Assembly: GCA_964619955.1 (NCBI GenBank)
Contig: CAZUJF010000011.1
Coordinates: 62,001 to 126,000 of the forward strand
DNA from: JACQFK01 sp964619955
GTDB taxonomy: Bacteria; Planctomycetota; MHYJ01; JACPRB01
Direction of reading: 5' to 3'
Length of the DNA stretch: 64,000 bases
In this document: one piece after another, positions 41,465-50,658 of the stretch
Position numbering within the stretch: position 1 is the first letter of the stretch
Layout: every line of letters begins with the position of its first letter
Program-made: the position numbers and the translations under genes
The notes under the pieces: model-generated
What the model was told of the DNA's origin: nothing
The model's input: the letters and a program-made list of their open reading frames with translations, nothing else
The model's database searches: none

Positions 41465-43689
41465 CGGCGTCCAAGGGCGTCCTCCTCTGCGTCGACGACG
41501 ACCCCGACATCCTCGACTGGATGAAGCTGATTCTCGGCACCGCCGGGTACGCGGTTCATTCCGCCGAGGGGGGGCGCGAGGCCCTGGCGGCGGTGGACAG
41601 GATCCGGCCCCAGATCATCCTGCTCGACGTCAACATGCCGGATCTCAACGGCTACGAGGTCTGCACCCGCCTCCAGGAGCGGCCGGAGACCTCCGCCATC
41701 CCCGTCGTCATCATCACCGCCCTGGGCGACGACCGGGACAAGGTCAAGGGCCTCCGCGCGGGCGCCGCCGATTACCTGGTCAAGCCCCTGGAACCCCGGA
41801 CGCTTCTGGCGATGGTCGAATCCCAGATGGCGACCTTCCATCGCTGGAAGGAGATCCAGAGCTCGTCGCAGCTTCCCCGGCAGCCGCTCGAACCCGCCGC
41901 CCGTACGGAATCCTCCGCCCAGCTTGGGCCGGCGCGCTGGGACGTGAAGCTCAAGGCGTCCGAATTCACCCGCTTCAAGGACCATGTGGCCCTGAAGGCG
42001 AAGCTCACCGGGGAGGCACGCCAGGCCCTCCTGAAGATCGCCAGCGCCGATCTCTACCCCCAGATGGGCGTCCTGGGCGTCTCCCAGCGCCAGGTCGCGG
42101 AGTTCATGGCCGGCTTCCTCTCCCTCCCCTTCAGGGACCAGTTCGAGGGCGTGGAGATCCGGCTCGGCGTGCTCCCCGTCGCGTTCTGCCAGTCCAATTC
42201 CGTGGTCCCCGTCACCACCGGCGACGGCGCCGCCTTCGTCCTCAGCAACCCTTTCAAATGGGAGGTCCAGGAGGCCATCAAGCGGGCCGTCGACCGCAAC
42301 AGCCCCCCCACCCTGCTCCTCACCGACCCGGCGGGCATCGACCTGCTCCTCCAGCCCCGCACGACCGTCTCGAAAAAAAAGGTCGCCATCTCCGAGATCG
42401 AGGCCCGGCTTCAGGAGGAATACAGCGTCGTCGACGAGGCGAAGCTCGCGGAACTCCAGGAAAACGCCACCGAGCAGTCCGCCCCCATCATCCAGCTCGT
42501 CAACGGCCTCATCGACGCCGCCTACAACCGCGGCGCCTCGGACATCCACGTCGAACCCGCCGAGGAAGAGGTCGTCATCCGCTACCGGATCGACGGCGAC
42601 CTCCAGGTCATCAACCGCCTGCGCCCCGCGCGCCTGATCCAGCCCATGGTGGCCCGGCTCAAGATCATGGCCAACCTCGACATCTCCGAACGCCGTCTGC
42701 CCCAGGACGGGCGCATCAAGTTCAAGCAGCACTCCTCGACCGGAAAGGATTTCGACCTCCGCGTCGCGACCGCCCCCATGAACCACGGCGAAAAAGTCGT
42801 CATGCGCATCCTCGACAAGCAGAAGACCGTGCTCCCCCTGCCGGACCTGGGCTTCTCCCAACGCAACCTGGACCTCTACCGCTCGCAGATCAAGGCCCCC
42901 TACGGCATGATCCTGCACGTCGGCCCCACGGGCTCCGGGAAGTCCATGACCCTCTACGCCGCCCTCAACGAGATCAAGGATCCCTCGCTCAACGTGCAGA
43001 CCGCGGAAGACCCCATCGAATACACCCTGCCGGGGATCAACCAGCTCCAGACCCACAAGGAGATCGGGCTCACCTTCGCCCGCGCGCTCCGCAGCTTCCT
43101 GCGGCTCGACCCGGACGTCATCCTCGTCGGCGAGATCCGCGATCACGAGACCGCCGAGATCGCCATCGAGGCCGCCCTGACGGGGCATCTGCTGCTCTCC
43201 ACGCTGCACACGAACGACGCCGCCGCCACCGTGACCCGCTTCGTGGAAATGGGCATCGAACCCTACATGATCAGCTCCTCCCTGCTCCTCGTCTGCGCCC
43301 AGCGGCTCCTCCGCCGCCTCTGCAAGGAGTGCAAGGAGGCCTACGAGCCCGACGCCGTCAAACGCCGCATGGTCGGCGCCCCGGACGGCGGGAAACTCGC
43401 CCTCTTCCGCCCGAAGGGCTGCGAGAAATGCCACCAGACGGGATACCGCGGGCGCGTCGGGGTGCATGAAATCCTCGTCCCCGACGACGAGATGCGCCTC
43501 CTGATCAACACCAAGGGGGTCAGCTCCGAGAAGATCAAGCGCAGCGCCGTGGAACAGGGCGGGATGACCACCCTCTTCTGGGATGCCATGGAGAAAGTAC
43601 GCCAGGGGCTCTGCTCCCTCGACGACGCGCTGAGCAACGTGCGCCAGGACGAATTCGACTCCCGGCCGAAGTGGATGGACAAGTCATGA
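41461..43689 (+). CDS. Receiver domain fused to PilB/GspE-type type IV pilus extension ATPase
   Basis: A 742-aa protein. Receiver ~5-125 (CVDDDPD, phospho-Asp D56 in IILLDVNMPDLNG, TALGDD, Lys in LVKP). An MshEN-like N-domain follows (~185-310; LGVSQRQVAEFMAGFLSLPF, then VLPVAFCQSNSVVPV). The ATPase core has Walker A GPTGSGKS from 488, AEDPIEYTL, Walker B DPDVILVGEIRD, and TGHLLLSTLHTNDAAATVTR. The PilB zinc tetracysteine is present (C621, C624, C654, C657). PilB polymerises pili. The receiver fusion mirrors the receiver-PilT protein at 33481, so both motor directions appear to be phosphorylation inputs. The next gene starts on an ATGA overlap. Confidence 0.94.
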   Translation: MTASKGVLLCVDDDPDILDWMKLILGTAGYAVHSAEGGREALAAVDRIRPQIILLDVNMPDLNGYEVCTRLQERPETSAIPVVIITALGDDRDKVKGLRAGAADYLVKPLEPRTLLAMVESQMATFHRWKEIQSSSQLPRQPLEPAARTESSAQLGPARWDVKLKASEFTRFKDHVALKAKLTGEARQALLKIASADLYPQMGVLGVSQRQVAEFMAGFLSLPFRDQFEGVEIRLGVLPVAFCQSNSVVPVTTGDGAAFVLSNPFKWEVQEAIKRAVDRNSPPTLLLTDPAGIDLLLQPRTTVSKKKVAISEIEARLQEEYSVVDEAKLAELQENATEQSAPIIQLVNGLIDAAYNRGASDIHVEPAEEEVVIRYRIDGDLQVINRLRPARLIQPMVARLKIMANLDISERRLPQDGRIKFKQHSSTGKDFDLRVATAPMNHGEKVVMRILDKQKTVLPLPDLGFSQRNLDLYRSQIKAPYGMILHVGPTGSGKSMTLYAALNEIKDPSLNVQTAEDPIEYTLPGINQLQTHKEIGLTFARALRSFLRLDPDVILVGEIRDHETAEIAIEAALTGHLLLSTLHTNDAAATVTRFVEMGIEPYMISSSLLLVCAQRLLRRLCKECKEAYEPDAVKRRMVGAPDGGKLALFRPKGCEKCHQTGYRGRVGVHEILVPDDEMRLLINTKGVSSEKIKRSAVEQGGMTTLFWDAMEKVRQGLCSLDDALSNVRQDEFDSRPKWMDKS

Positions 43690-44087
43690 AGGACGCGGCC
43701 CTGATCCTGGTCATCGAGGACTCCCCGAGCGTCCGGGAGACCGTCGTGCGCACGCTGGAGATCTCGGGGTTCCGGGTCCATTCCGCGGCGAGCGCCATGG
43801 ACGGCATCAACAGCGCCCGCCGCGCGCGGCCCGACCTCATCCTCACCGACGTGGAGCTGCCGGATCTCGACGGCGCCAGCGCCGCCTCCTACCTCCGGGA
43901 CGACCCGGCGTTCAAGGACATTCCGGTCCTGCTCATGTCCGTCATCGACGCCGAGGAGCTGGCCCTGAAGAAGGCGGAGACGGGCGCCGTGGACGTCCTG
44001 TGCAAGCCGTTCAGCCCGGGCGAACTGGTGCGCCGGGTCCGCCACTGGCTGGCGGCGGGCCGGCAGGAGGAGGGGGAACAGGGATGA
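43686..44087 (+). CDS. Single-domain response regulator (CheY-like)
   Basis: A 133-aa receiver: VIEDSPSV, phospho-Asp D55 in LILTDVELPDLDGASAASYL, Ser in LMSVID, Lys in LCKPFSPGE. It starts on an ATGA overlap with the receiver-PilB gene and ends on an ATGA overlap with the following Hpt gene, so the three are made together. It mirrors the receiver/Hpt pair that follows receiver-PilT. Likely a phosphate shuttle or pilus-pole switch like PilG/PilH. Confidence 0.92.
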   Translation: MKDAALILVIEDSPSVRETVVRTLEISGFRVHSAASAMDGINSARRARPDLILTDVELPDLDGASAASYLRDDPAFKDIPVLLMSVIDAEELALKKAETGAVDVLCKPFSPGELVRRVRHWLAAGRQEEGEQG

Positions 44088-44437
44088 CGTCCATCAACGC
44101 CAGGGTCATCGAGGAACTGCGCGAACTCTCGCCGGGCCCCGGCTCCCCGTTCCTCGTCGAAATCATCGATCTCTTCCTGAAAGAGGGCGCCGCCCACCTG
44201 GCCCGGCTGCAGGAGGGGCTCCGGAACCGGGACGTCCACGTCCTCGAGCGCTCGGCGCACACCCTGAAAGGATGTTCGGGCAACCTCGGCGCCCAGGAGC
44301 TCAGCCGTCTCAGCGCCGATCTTCAGGCCGCCGCCAAGGCCGCCGACTGGCCCCGCGCCGAAACCCTGGTGGACGCCGTCGGACGCGAGTTCGCCCAGGC
44401 CCGGATCGAGCTCGAAGCGGAAAGGGCGAAAGGGTAG
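44084..44437 (+). CDS. Hpt phosphotransfer protein
   Basis: A 117-aa helical protein with a textbook Hpt motif ERSAHTLKGCSGNLGAQELS; H59 is the phosphoacceptor. FLVEIIDLFLKEGAAHLARL upstream is the usual first helix pair. It overlaps the preceding receiver gene. It is the second Hpt of the island and ends 14 bases from the convergent beta-propeller gene, closing the phosphorelay island. Confidence 0.93.
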   Translation: MTSINARVIEELRELSPGPGSPFLVEIIDLFLKEGAAHLARLQEGLRNRDVHVLERSAHTLKGCSGNLGAQELSRLSADLQAAAKAADWPRAETLVDAVGREFAQARIELEAERAKG

Positions 44438-44451
44438 CTTCGTCGCGGGTC

Positions 44452-46092
44452 TCAGCGCAGGATGAGTTTGACCAGGCGCTGATGCCCCGAATCGAACACC
44501 ACCGCCCGGCGCTCCCGGCCGGCGATCACCTGGGGACGGGACAGCGCCTCCGGGCCCCCATGTTCGGCGAGGGGCTTCCCCGTCGCCAGGTCGAAACACA
44601 GGACCCGGTGGCGCTCCGAGTCGGAAACCCAGAGCCGGCCGGCATCGGCCGAGATCCACACGGGCCCGCCGAAACGATCCGCCCCCCAGGAGGACCAGCG
44701 CCGCGTCTCCTTCCAGTCCGCCCCCGCCGCCGAGAACTCGACCACCCCGGCATCGGTCCCGGCGAGCAGCGTCGCGGCGTCCTTCACGGCGAGCGAGGTC
44801 CAGGTCTTGACCGGGCCCGACGTCTGGAAGGAGACGGCCGAAGCCTCGCCCTGCGGAAGACCGTCCCCGCCCGCTTTCAGCGCCTGAGCCCGGCCGGCGG
44901 CGTCCACCGTCAGCAGCCGACCTCCGATCTGCGCCGCCCCCGTCAGGGCTCCGGGAGGCCCGGACTTTTCGAGCGTGCGGACCTTCGCCTCATCGGACAG
45001 GGGCCCGCTGTAGACCGCCGTCTTCCCCCAGAGGCCGCCGACGCCCAGCATGCCGTCGTTGTCGAGCATCACGATCTGGCCCAGCCCGGGGGCCTCGGGC
45101 GCGTTCACGCCCTCCAGCAGCGGCGCGTCCGGCCCGTCGTGCCACTGCCAGACCCCCGAATGGAACCAGACCCGGCCCTTGCGGTCGAGCCCCAGCCCCC
45201 GGCAATACGGGACGGCCCCGATCCTCCGCACCAGCGTCAATTGCCGGCGCTCCGCGTCCCACGAGGCCAGATGCAGGATGCCCGCCCGCCCCGAGATCGC
45301 GAAGAGCCCGTTCCCCAGCTTCGAGAGACCTCGCCCGTTGTCCAGCTCGGAATTCTGGTCCAGGTGCCCGATGAAGCTCCCGGAGGATCCTCCCAGCACG
45401 ACGCCCGGGTCCGGCTCCAGCCGCGCGGTGAAACGCCGGATCGTCCCGTGCCAGGCATGCCCCCACCAGGCGCCGTCCACGAACTGGGGGCGCTCCCCCG
45501 GCCCCGGCTTGGGCCAGCCCTCCGTCACCTCCCGGCCGTCGACGAACTTCCGCAATTTTCCGCGGCTGCTCACGTACGCGGCGCCGTCGCCGTCGAGTTC
45601 GACTTCCTGGGCCTCCCCGACCTTCGCGAGTTCGCGCAGGTCGCGGCTCACAGGATCGAACAGCGCCAGCACGCCCTTGCGCACGAGGGCCAGTCTTCCC
45701 TGGTGGGAATTCGACGAGAGCAGCTCCGCCTCGAGGCCCAGCGGCCTCGGCTCGGCGCCGTCCGCGGCGTCGAGAGGCAGCGTCAGCAACTGCCCGCGGA
45801 GCCGCAGCACGAGCAGTTCGCCGCAGACGGCCGCGCGGTCGCGATCATCGCCGTCCGCCGGGATCGGATGACTCGAAAGCCGGCGCCCGTCGGGGGCGTA
45901 GCGGTTCAGGAGGCCGGAGCCCGCGCGGTCCCAGATCGTCCCGTAGCGGTCCGCCGGCGCGCCGAGGCCCGTCCGGACCTGCGGCCCGAACCGCACGAGG
46001 GTCTTTCCCTGCCCCCCCGAATTGCCCAGCACGCCGTCGGACACGAGTTCCTGCACGGCGAACAGGGTGCAGAGCAGCCCCAGCGTGCTCAT
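44452..46092 (-). CDS. Secreted NHL/beta-propeller-like protein
   Basis: A 546-aa protein with a short signal-like N-terminus (MSTLGLLCTLFAVQ). The body is a chain of beta-propeller blades with NHL-like repeats (LSKLGNGLFAISGRAGILHL, GLGLDRKGRVWFHSGVWQWH, FGGPVWISADAGRLWVSDSE, then RHRVLCFDLATGKP). No catalytic motif is obvious; it could bind glycans or other ligands. It starts on an ATGA overlap with the large propeller gene upstream, so the two form one minus-strand operon. Confidence 0.75.
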   Translation of the reverse strand: MSTLGLLCTLFAVQELVSDGVLGNSGGQGKTLVRFGPQVRTGLGAPADRYGTIWDRAGSGLLNRYAPDGRRLSSHPIPADGDDRDRAAVCGELLVLRLRGQLLTLPLDAADGAEPRPLGLEAELLSSNSHQGRLALVRKGVLALFDPVSRDLRELAKVGEAQEVELDGDGAAYVSSRGKLRKFVDGREVTEGWPKPGPGERPQFVDGAWWGHAWHGTIRRFTARLEPDPGVVLGGSSGSFIGHLDQNSELDNGRGLSKLGNGLFAISGRAGILHLASWDAERRQLTLVRRIGAVPYCRGLGLDRKGRVWFHSGVWQWHDGPDAPLLEGVNAPEAPGLGQIVMLDNDGMLGVGGLWGKTAVYSGPLSDEAKVRTLEKSGPPGALTGAAQIGGRLLTVDAAGRAQALKAGGDGLPQGEASAVSFQTSGPVKTWTSLAVKDAATLLAGTDAGVVEFSAAGADWKETRRWSSWGADRFGGPVWISADAGRLWVSDSERHRVLCFDLATGKPLAEHGGPEALSRPQVIAGRERRAVVFDSGHQRLVKLILR

Positions 46093-49000
46093 CGGCGCTC
46101 CTCGAAGCGCAGGGTCCCCCAGAGCGACGGCGTCAGCATCACTTCCCCCGGCACGTCGTTGACCAGGCCGGTCGCGGCGTTCGACCAGTACGAGCGCAGC
46201 ATGTTCAGCGTCCCGCCGGGATCCCCGTAGATCACGCCGAAATCCCCCCGCAGGGCCTTTCCGGGAGCGGCGCCGAGACCCAGGTCCGCCAGCGCCACCG
46301 AGACGTCGACCGTGTAGCGGTCCCCCTGGCGCTGCACCGCGATCTTCGCGCCGTCCAGACGCCGCACCGAATCCACCTTCTCGCTGCGCCACGGACAGGT
46401 GAACGTGACGGGGTCCGCCGCCCCCGGCAGGCGGTGACGGTAAAGGACCGCGATGTCCTTCCCCTCGAACGGCGCGATCAGGAGGCGGAAGTCCCCGGGC
46501 ACCGGCTGGGAGCGTTTCGGGTTCGCCGCGGGATCGGCGCCGATCTGGACGTCGACCGAATCCCCGGTCTTGAAGAGCAGCGTCCAGTCGTTCCCGCGGT
46601 TGACCCAGGGAGAGCTGTCCTGGACCTCCCAGCGCAGCTGGAGCGACTTGCCGTCGTGGGACGCGCGCACCTGCGCGGGAAACTTCCCCTGGCGGTCCCA
46701 GGCGGCGACGAGCCCCGGCGGCCCGAAAGGGATCGTCGTGTCGCGAGGCGCCGCGGCGCTCGCCTCCGTGCGGCGGCGCCGGTTCTCGGCCGCCACCGCC
46801 TGGGCGGCGCTCAGCTCGAAGGCCCCTTGGGCGCGGGAGGCCTGCTCCAGTCCGTGCAGGCGGAAGATCCGGTAGTCCGTGTGGCCGCTCTGCAGGTAGT
46901 AGCGCCCGTCCTTCTCCGAACGGCCGAAGAAGCCTCCGAAACATTCCCCGCCGATCAGATACGCGTCGAGCGCCGCCCCCATCCGCACGTCCTTGAACAG
47001 CTCGTCGAGGTAGAGGCCGTCCGACGTGAACGCGAAAAAGCGGCCGTGGTTCCCGTTCATGACGAAGACGTCGGAGGCCGCGTCGAACGGCGCCATGCCG
47101 AGGAAGAACAGCGTCCCCTGCGTCACGCCGCGTTCCGGCAGCGGCGCCGCATGCGAGCCGTGCACCCCGCTCCAGCGGTTCGGAAACGTCCAGGCGACGC
47201 TGCCGTCCGGCTTGAAGCCCTTCAGCTCCGGATCGAGGTTCGCCACCAGCGTGCCGAAGCGGTCGACCGCCGTCTCGACCTGCCCCGGGGCGCCTTCGAG
47301 CGGCACCCCCGCCCGGACCGCCTCGTTCAGCGGGGGATACTTCGGCGCCCCGCCCGGATGCCAGCCCTGCGGCGCGATCGCGACCCGCAGCGTGCGGCCC
47401 TTCAGCTTCGCCGGCATGTGGAAGACGAGGTCGCGCATCGCGTGGCCCCAGTAGCTGCCGGCGAAATCCTCGGCCTCGGTCGAGAAGTCGAACTCCTCCG
47501 CCTGCATCGCCCCGTCGCCGTTCACGTCGACCCAGAGCACCCCGGGGCCCTTGTCGGCGTGTTTCCCCTTCCTGGACGGATAGGCGCGCGCGAAGGCCTC
47601 CACGAACGGCGCCGGCGGGTTCCAGTCGTGGTGAAAGGCGAAACGGTGCGTCGAGCCCGCGAACGCCAGGTTCCGCGCGGAACCGTCGGGGCGCAGCTCG
47701 GCGAGCGCCGTCACGCCGCCGTACGCGATCAGGAACGTGCGGCCGTCCTGGTGATGGAAGCCGACGTTCGTGCCGCCGGCGAAGATCGGGCCCAGGATGC
47801 TCTGCGGCCGCGCCGTGCGCCGATCGAGGTCCAGCTTCCAGACCGCCCCCTGCCCGACCCAGCGCGTCGGATCCCGCGGGTCGAAGCCCGCCCCCGAGGC
47901 GCCGTAACTCGTCGGCCCGAACTTCTCCAGGGCCACCGTTCCGGCGGCGAGATCCCAGGCCACCACGCGCTTCGGCGTGAACCGCTCCTCCGCGACCCAG
48001 AGCCGGCCGTTCGCCGCGATCGCGAGCCCCGCCGGATTCAGCATCCGCTCGGGATCGAAGGGCCCGGCATAATCGCCGCCGGGCTTCCCCAGCGTCCGCA
48101 CGGGCTTTCCCGCGCGGTCGAAGACGTGGACCTGATGGCTCCGCCCGTCGCTGACGTAGAGCAGCCCGGCGGCATCGACCGCCAGGCCGCGGATCAGCAG
48201 GTTCCCGGCGGGGACCCGCAGGGCCGAGGAGCGGTCCGCGGGATCCACGGAGACCACCGCGTGGGAGGAGACCGCGCAGATCCGCCCGCGCTCCACCGCC
48301 AGGGCCCCCGGATCCGGCAGCGGCAGTTCGCCGACGCGCTGGCCCGTGGCCGGATCCACGACGAGCAGGGCGTTCTGCGCGCGGGCGGAGACGTAGAGCT
48401 TCCCCCCCAGCCACGCGAGCCCGGCGAGGTTGTGCCCCAGGAACTCCTTCCGATCGCTCCCGGGGCCGACCTCGATGCGATCGACCACGACGTACTTCTT
48501 CCCGCCCGGGAACTCCGCCGCCGAGCCCGTGGCCGCGTCGAAGCGCGAGAGCGTGAGCTGCTGGACGCCCTTCCAGCCGGCCTTCTTCTTGTCGACGTGC
48601 TGGCCCCACGAGAAGCCGTCGTTCGCCACGTAAAGGTATTTGCCGTCGCTCGCCAGGGCGACCTGCTCGATGCCGGTGCCGTGGACCGGGGAGTAGTGGC
48701 GGAACTTGCGGCCCGCGGCGTCCACCGCGACGATCGCGTAGCCCGATTCCGCGCAGGAGCCGCCCAGGAACACCGTGTCCCCGGACGCCGTCGCGGCAAC
48801 GAGAGCGCTGTGGTCCGGCCCCCACATGTCCGTCCCCGATCCCGTCCGCCACCCGGGCTCGCCGTCGTTGTCGAACGAGAACAGGTACTCGGGGTTCAGG
48901 CCGGGATGGTGCACGGAGCGCCAGCGGTAGCTCCCCGGGGGCAGGCCGCGGCCGGCATCGTCGAAGCCGTCCCATTCGACGCGGGTCGCGCCGGCGGCGA

Positions 49001-49571
49001 AGGGCTTCCCGGACACCAGATTCCGGATCCGGCGTCCCTGCGCGTCCTCGATCACGAGGCTGGCCTTGCCTTCCAGGGGCTGCCGCAGCGGGATCCAGAT
49101 GCGGTGGCGGCGGTCGGCGCGCGCGGCCTCGTGCTCCGCGAGATCCAGCGGCTCCCAGTCGCGCTCGTCCGCCGAAAGGCCGGCGTGCGGGGCCTCCGGT
49201 CGGAGGTGGCGGTAGCGCTCGCGCTGCCGGTCTCCCCCGGCGGGTCCGCCGCCCCAGGCCACGGCGAAGGCAAGCCGCAGCCGGGACCAGTCCGCCTCCG
49301 TTCCTATGAGTCGCGCGGCGGGCACCGCGAAGCGGAAACGGAGGACGCCCGCCGCCGCTTCGGAACCCAGCTCCCGCTCCCCCAGCACGAGCTTCTTCGC
49401 GGCGGCCAGGCCGACCTCGAGGCGGGCGGGGCCGCCCTCGACCTCGACGACGCCCCGCAGGCCCTCGGGGGTCCGCTCGACGGCGAACGCCACCCGCGGC
49501 GCCGCCGGGTTCTGCAGCGGGAGCAGGTCTTCCGAGTCGAGCGCGATCAGGATCGCCAGGAGGAGAGTCAT
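46089..49571 (-). CDS. Large secreted NHL beta-propeller protein with C-terminal CBM9/DOMON-like domain
   Basis: A 1160-aa protein with a hydrophobic N-terminus. Visible parts: an N-terminal beta domain; a FlgD-Ig-like segment (RVEWDGFDDAGRGLPPGSYR); multiple propeller/NHL blades (~230-620; GLAVDAAGLLYVSDGRSHQV, GLAIAANGRLWVAEE); an EF-hand-like loop (WVDVNGDGAMQAEEFDF); and, after ~960, a sugar-binding CBM9/DOMON-like domain (LVAAWDRQGKFPAQVRASHD, then GNDWTLLFKTGDSVDVQIG). Such mosaics are frequent in Planctomycetes and are thought to act on or bind polysaccharides outside the cell. No active site can be named. Confidence 0.78.
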   Translation of the reverse strand: MTLLLAILIALDSEDLLPLQNPAAPRVAFAVERTPEGLRGVVEVEGGPARLEVGLAAAKKLVLGERELGSEAAAGVLRFRFAVPAARLIGTEADWSRLRLAFAVAWGGGPAGGDRQRERYRHLRPEAPHAGLSADERDWEPLDLAEHEAARADRRHRIWIPLRQPLEGKASLVIEDAQGRRIRNLVSGKPFAAGATRVEWDGFDDAGRGLPPGSYRWRSVHHPGLNPEYLFSFDNDGEPGWRTGSGTDMWGPDHSALVAATASGDTVFLGGSCAESGYAIVAVDAAGRKFRHYSPVHGTGIEQVALASDGKYLYVANDGFSWGQHVDKKKAGWKGVQQLTLSRFDAATGSAAEFPGGKKYVVVDRIEVGPGSDRKEFLGHNLAGLAWLGGKLYVSARAQNALLVVDPATGQRVGELPLPDPGALAVERGRICAVSSHAVVSVDPADRSSALRVPAGNLLIRGLAVDAAGLLYVSDGRSHQVHVFDRAGKPVRTLGKPGGDYAGPFDPERMLNPAGLAIAANGRLWVAEERFTPKRVVAWDLAAGTVALEKFGPTSYGASGAGFDPRDPTRWVGQGAVWKLDLDRRTARPQSILGPIFAGGTNVGFHHQDGRTFLIAYGGVTALAELRPDGSARNLAFAGSTHRFAFHHDWNPPAPFVEAFARAYPSRKGKHADKGPGVLWVDVNGDGAMQAEEFDFSTEAEDFAGSYWGHAMRDLVFHMPAKLKGRTLRVAIAPQGWHPGGAPKYPPLNEAVRAGVPLEGAPGQVETAVDRFGTLVANLDPELKGFKPDGSVAWTFPNRWSGVHGSHAAPLPERGVTQGTLFFLGMAPFDAASDVFVMNGNHGRFFAFTSDGLYLDELFKDVRMGAALDAYLIGGECFGGFFGRSEKDGRYYLQSGHTDYRIFRLHGLEQASRAQGAFELSAAQAVAAENRRRRTEASAAAPRDTTIPFGPPGLVAAWDRQGKFPAQVRASHDGKSLQLRWEVQDSSPWVNRGNDWTLLFKTGDSVDVQIGADPAANPKRSQPVPGDFRLLIAPFEGKDIAVLYRHRLPGAADPVTFTCPWRSEKVDSVRRLDGAKIAVQRQGDRYTVDVSVALADLGLGAAPGKALRGDFGVIYGDPGGTLNMLRSYWSNAATGLVNDVPGEVMLTPSLWGTLRFEERR

Positions 49572-49606
49572 ATGTTTTTTACGGTTCCCGACGCCGCCTC
49601 GGGCGC

Positions 49607-49612
49607 TAGAAT
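49607..49612 (+). promoter_or_regulatory. -10 box directly before the Gfo/Idh/MocA gene (leaderless-type)
   Basis: TAGAAT ends 8 bases before ATG 49621, so transcription would begin at about the A of the ATG. No SD is present in the 49-base divergent intergenic region. Confidence 0.55.
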
Positions 49613-49620
49613 CGCCTCCT

Positions 49621-50658
49621 ATGAAACTCCTCGTCGCGGGCCTTGTCCACGATCATGTGTGGTCGATGCTGCCCCAATTCGCCGCGATCCGCGGCGTGGA
49701 GCTCGTCGGCGGCGCCGCGCCCCAGCGCGCGCTCCGCGAGAAGCTCCGGAAGGGCTTCGGCGTGAAGACCCTCTACGCGGACCCGGCGGAGCTGTTCCGG
49801 CGGGTGGAGGCGGACGCCGTCCTCGTCTGCGACTCGAATGCGGGCAGCGTCCCGATCGTCGAGGCCGCGGCGGCCCGGGGGCTGCACGTGATGGTCGAGA
49901 AGCCGATGGCGGACTGCGGCCGGGGCGCGAAGCGCATGGTCGACGCCGCCCGCCGGCACCGGACCCGGCTCATGGTGAACTGGCCCTTCGCCTGGAAGCC
50001 GGAGCTCCAGCGCGCGCTGACGCTCGTCGGGGAAGGCTCGATCGGCCACGTCTTCCATGCGCGCATCCACATGGCGCACCAGGGGCCGCGCGAGGCGGGC
50101 TGCTCGCCGTACTTCTGGAAGTGGCTCTACGATCCGAAGCTCAACGGCGCGGGCGCGCTGGTCGACTACGCCTGCTACGGTGCGGCGCTGATGGCGGCGC
50201 TCTGGGGGCGTCCGAAGGAGGTCGTCGGCGTGGCGCGCACGCTCGCCAAGAAGAAGTTCCCGGTCGACGACAACGCGCTCGTGGTGGGGATCTGGCCGGA
50301 GCGGACGGTCCTCTCGCAGGCGTCGTGGTCGCAGAACCCGGACTTCCACGAGGTGCTGTTCCTGGGGGTGGACGGCACGCTGGAGACCTCGGGCGGCAGG
50401 CTGTACCGCAGCGCGACGCGGCGGGAGGACTTCTCGCACTGGGGCGCCGAGCGTCAGAACCGGAAGACGCTGCCGCTGCCCGCGCTGCGGCCCGGCTTCC
50501 GGAACGGGCCGGAGCACTTCGTGCACGCGATCCGCACGGGCGCGCCGTTCATGGCGCTGTGCCGCGCGGAGACGGGCCTGGCGGCGCAGGAGATCCTGGA
50601 CGCGGGCCTGCGCTCGGAGCGCACGGGCCGGCGGGTCCGCATGGGGAAGCGCTCATGA
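49621..50658 (+). CDS. Gfo/Idh/MocA-family oxidoreductase
   Basis: A 345-aa protein. N-terminal Rossmann-like domain: LLVAGLVHDHVWSML, LYADPAELFRRVEADAVLVC, AAARGLHVMVEKPMADC (the EKP motif that reaches the cofactor). The C-terminal alpha/beta sheet domain includes GALVDYACYGAAL. The cofactor loop lacks the usual GxGxxG (it reads GLVHDH), so NAD(P) binding may be altered. Family members oxidise or isomerise sugars and their derivatives. It overlaps the alpha/beta hydrolase gene (ATGA), probably within one catabolic operon. Confidence 0.87.
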   Translation: MKLLVAGLVHDHVWSMLPQFAAIRGVELVGGAAPQRALREKLRKGFGVKTLYADPAELFRRVEADAVLVCDSNAGSVPIVEAAAARGLHVMVEKPMADCGRGAKRMVDAARRHRTRLMVNWPFAWKPELQRALTLVGEGSIGHVFHARIHMAHQGPREAGCSPYFWKWLYDPKLNGAGALVDYACYGAALMAALWGRPKEVVGVARTLAKKKFPVDDNALVVGIWPERTVLSQASWSQNPDFHEVLFLGVDGTLETSGGRLYRSATRREDFSHWGAERQNRKTLPLPALRPGFRNGPEHFVHAIRTGAPFMALCRAETGLAAQEILDAGLRSERTGRRVRMGKRS

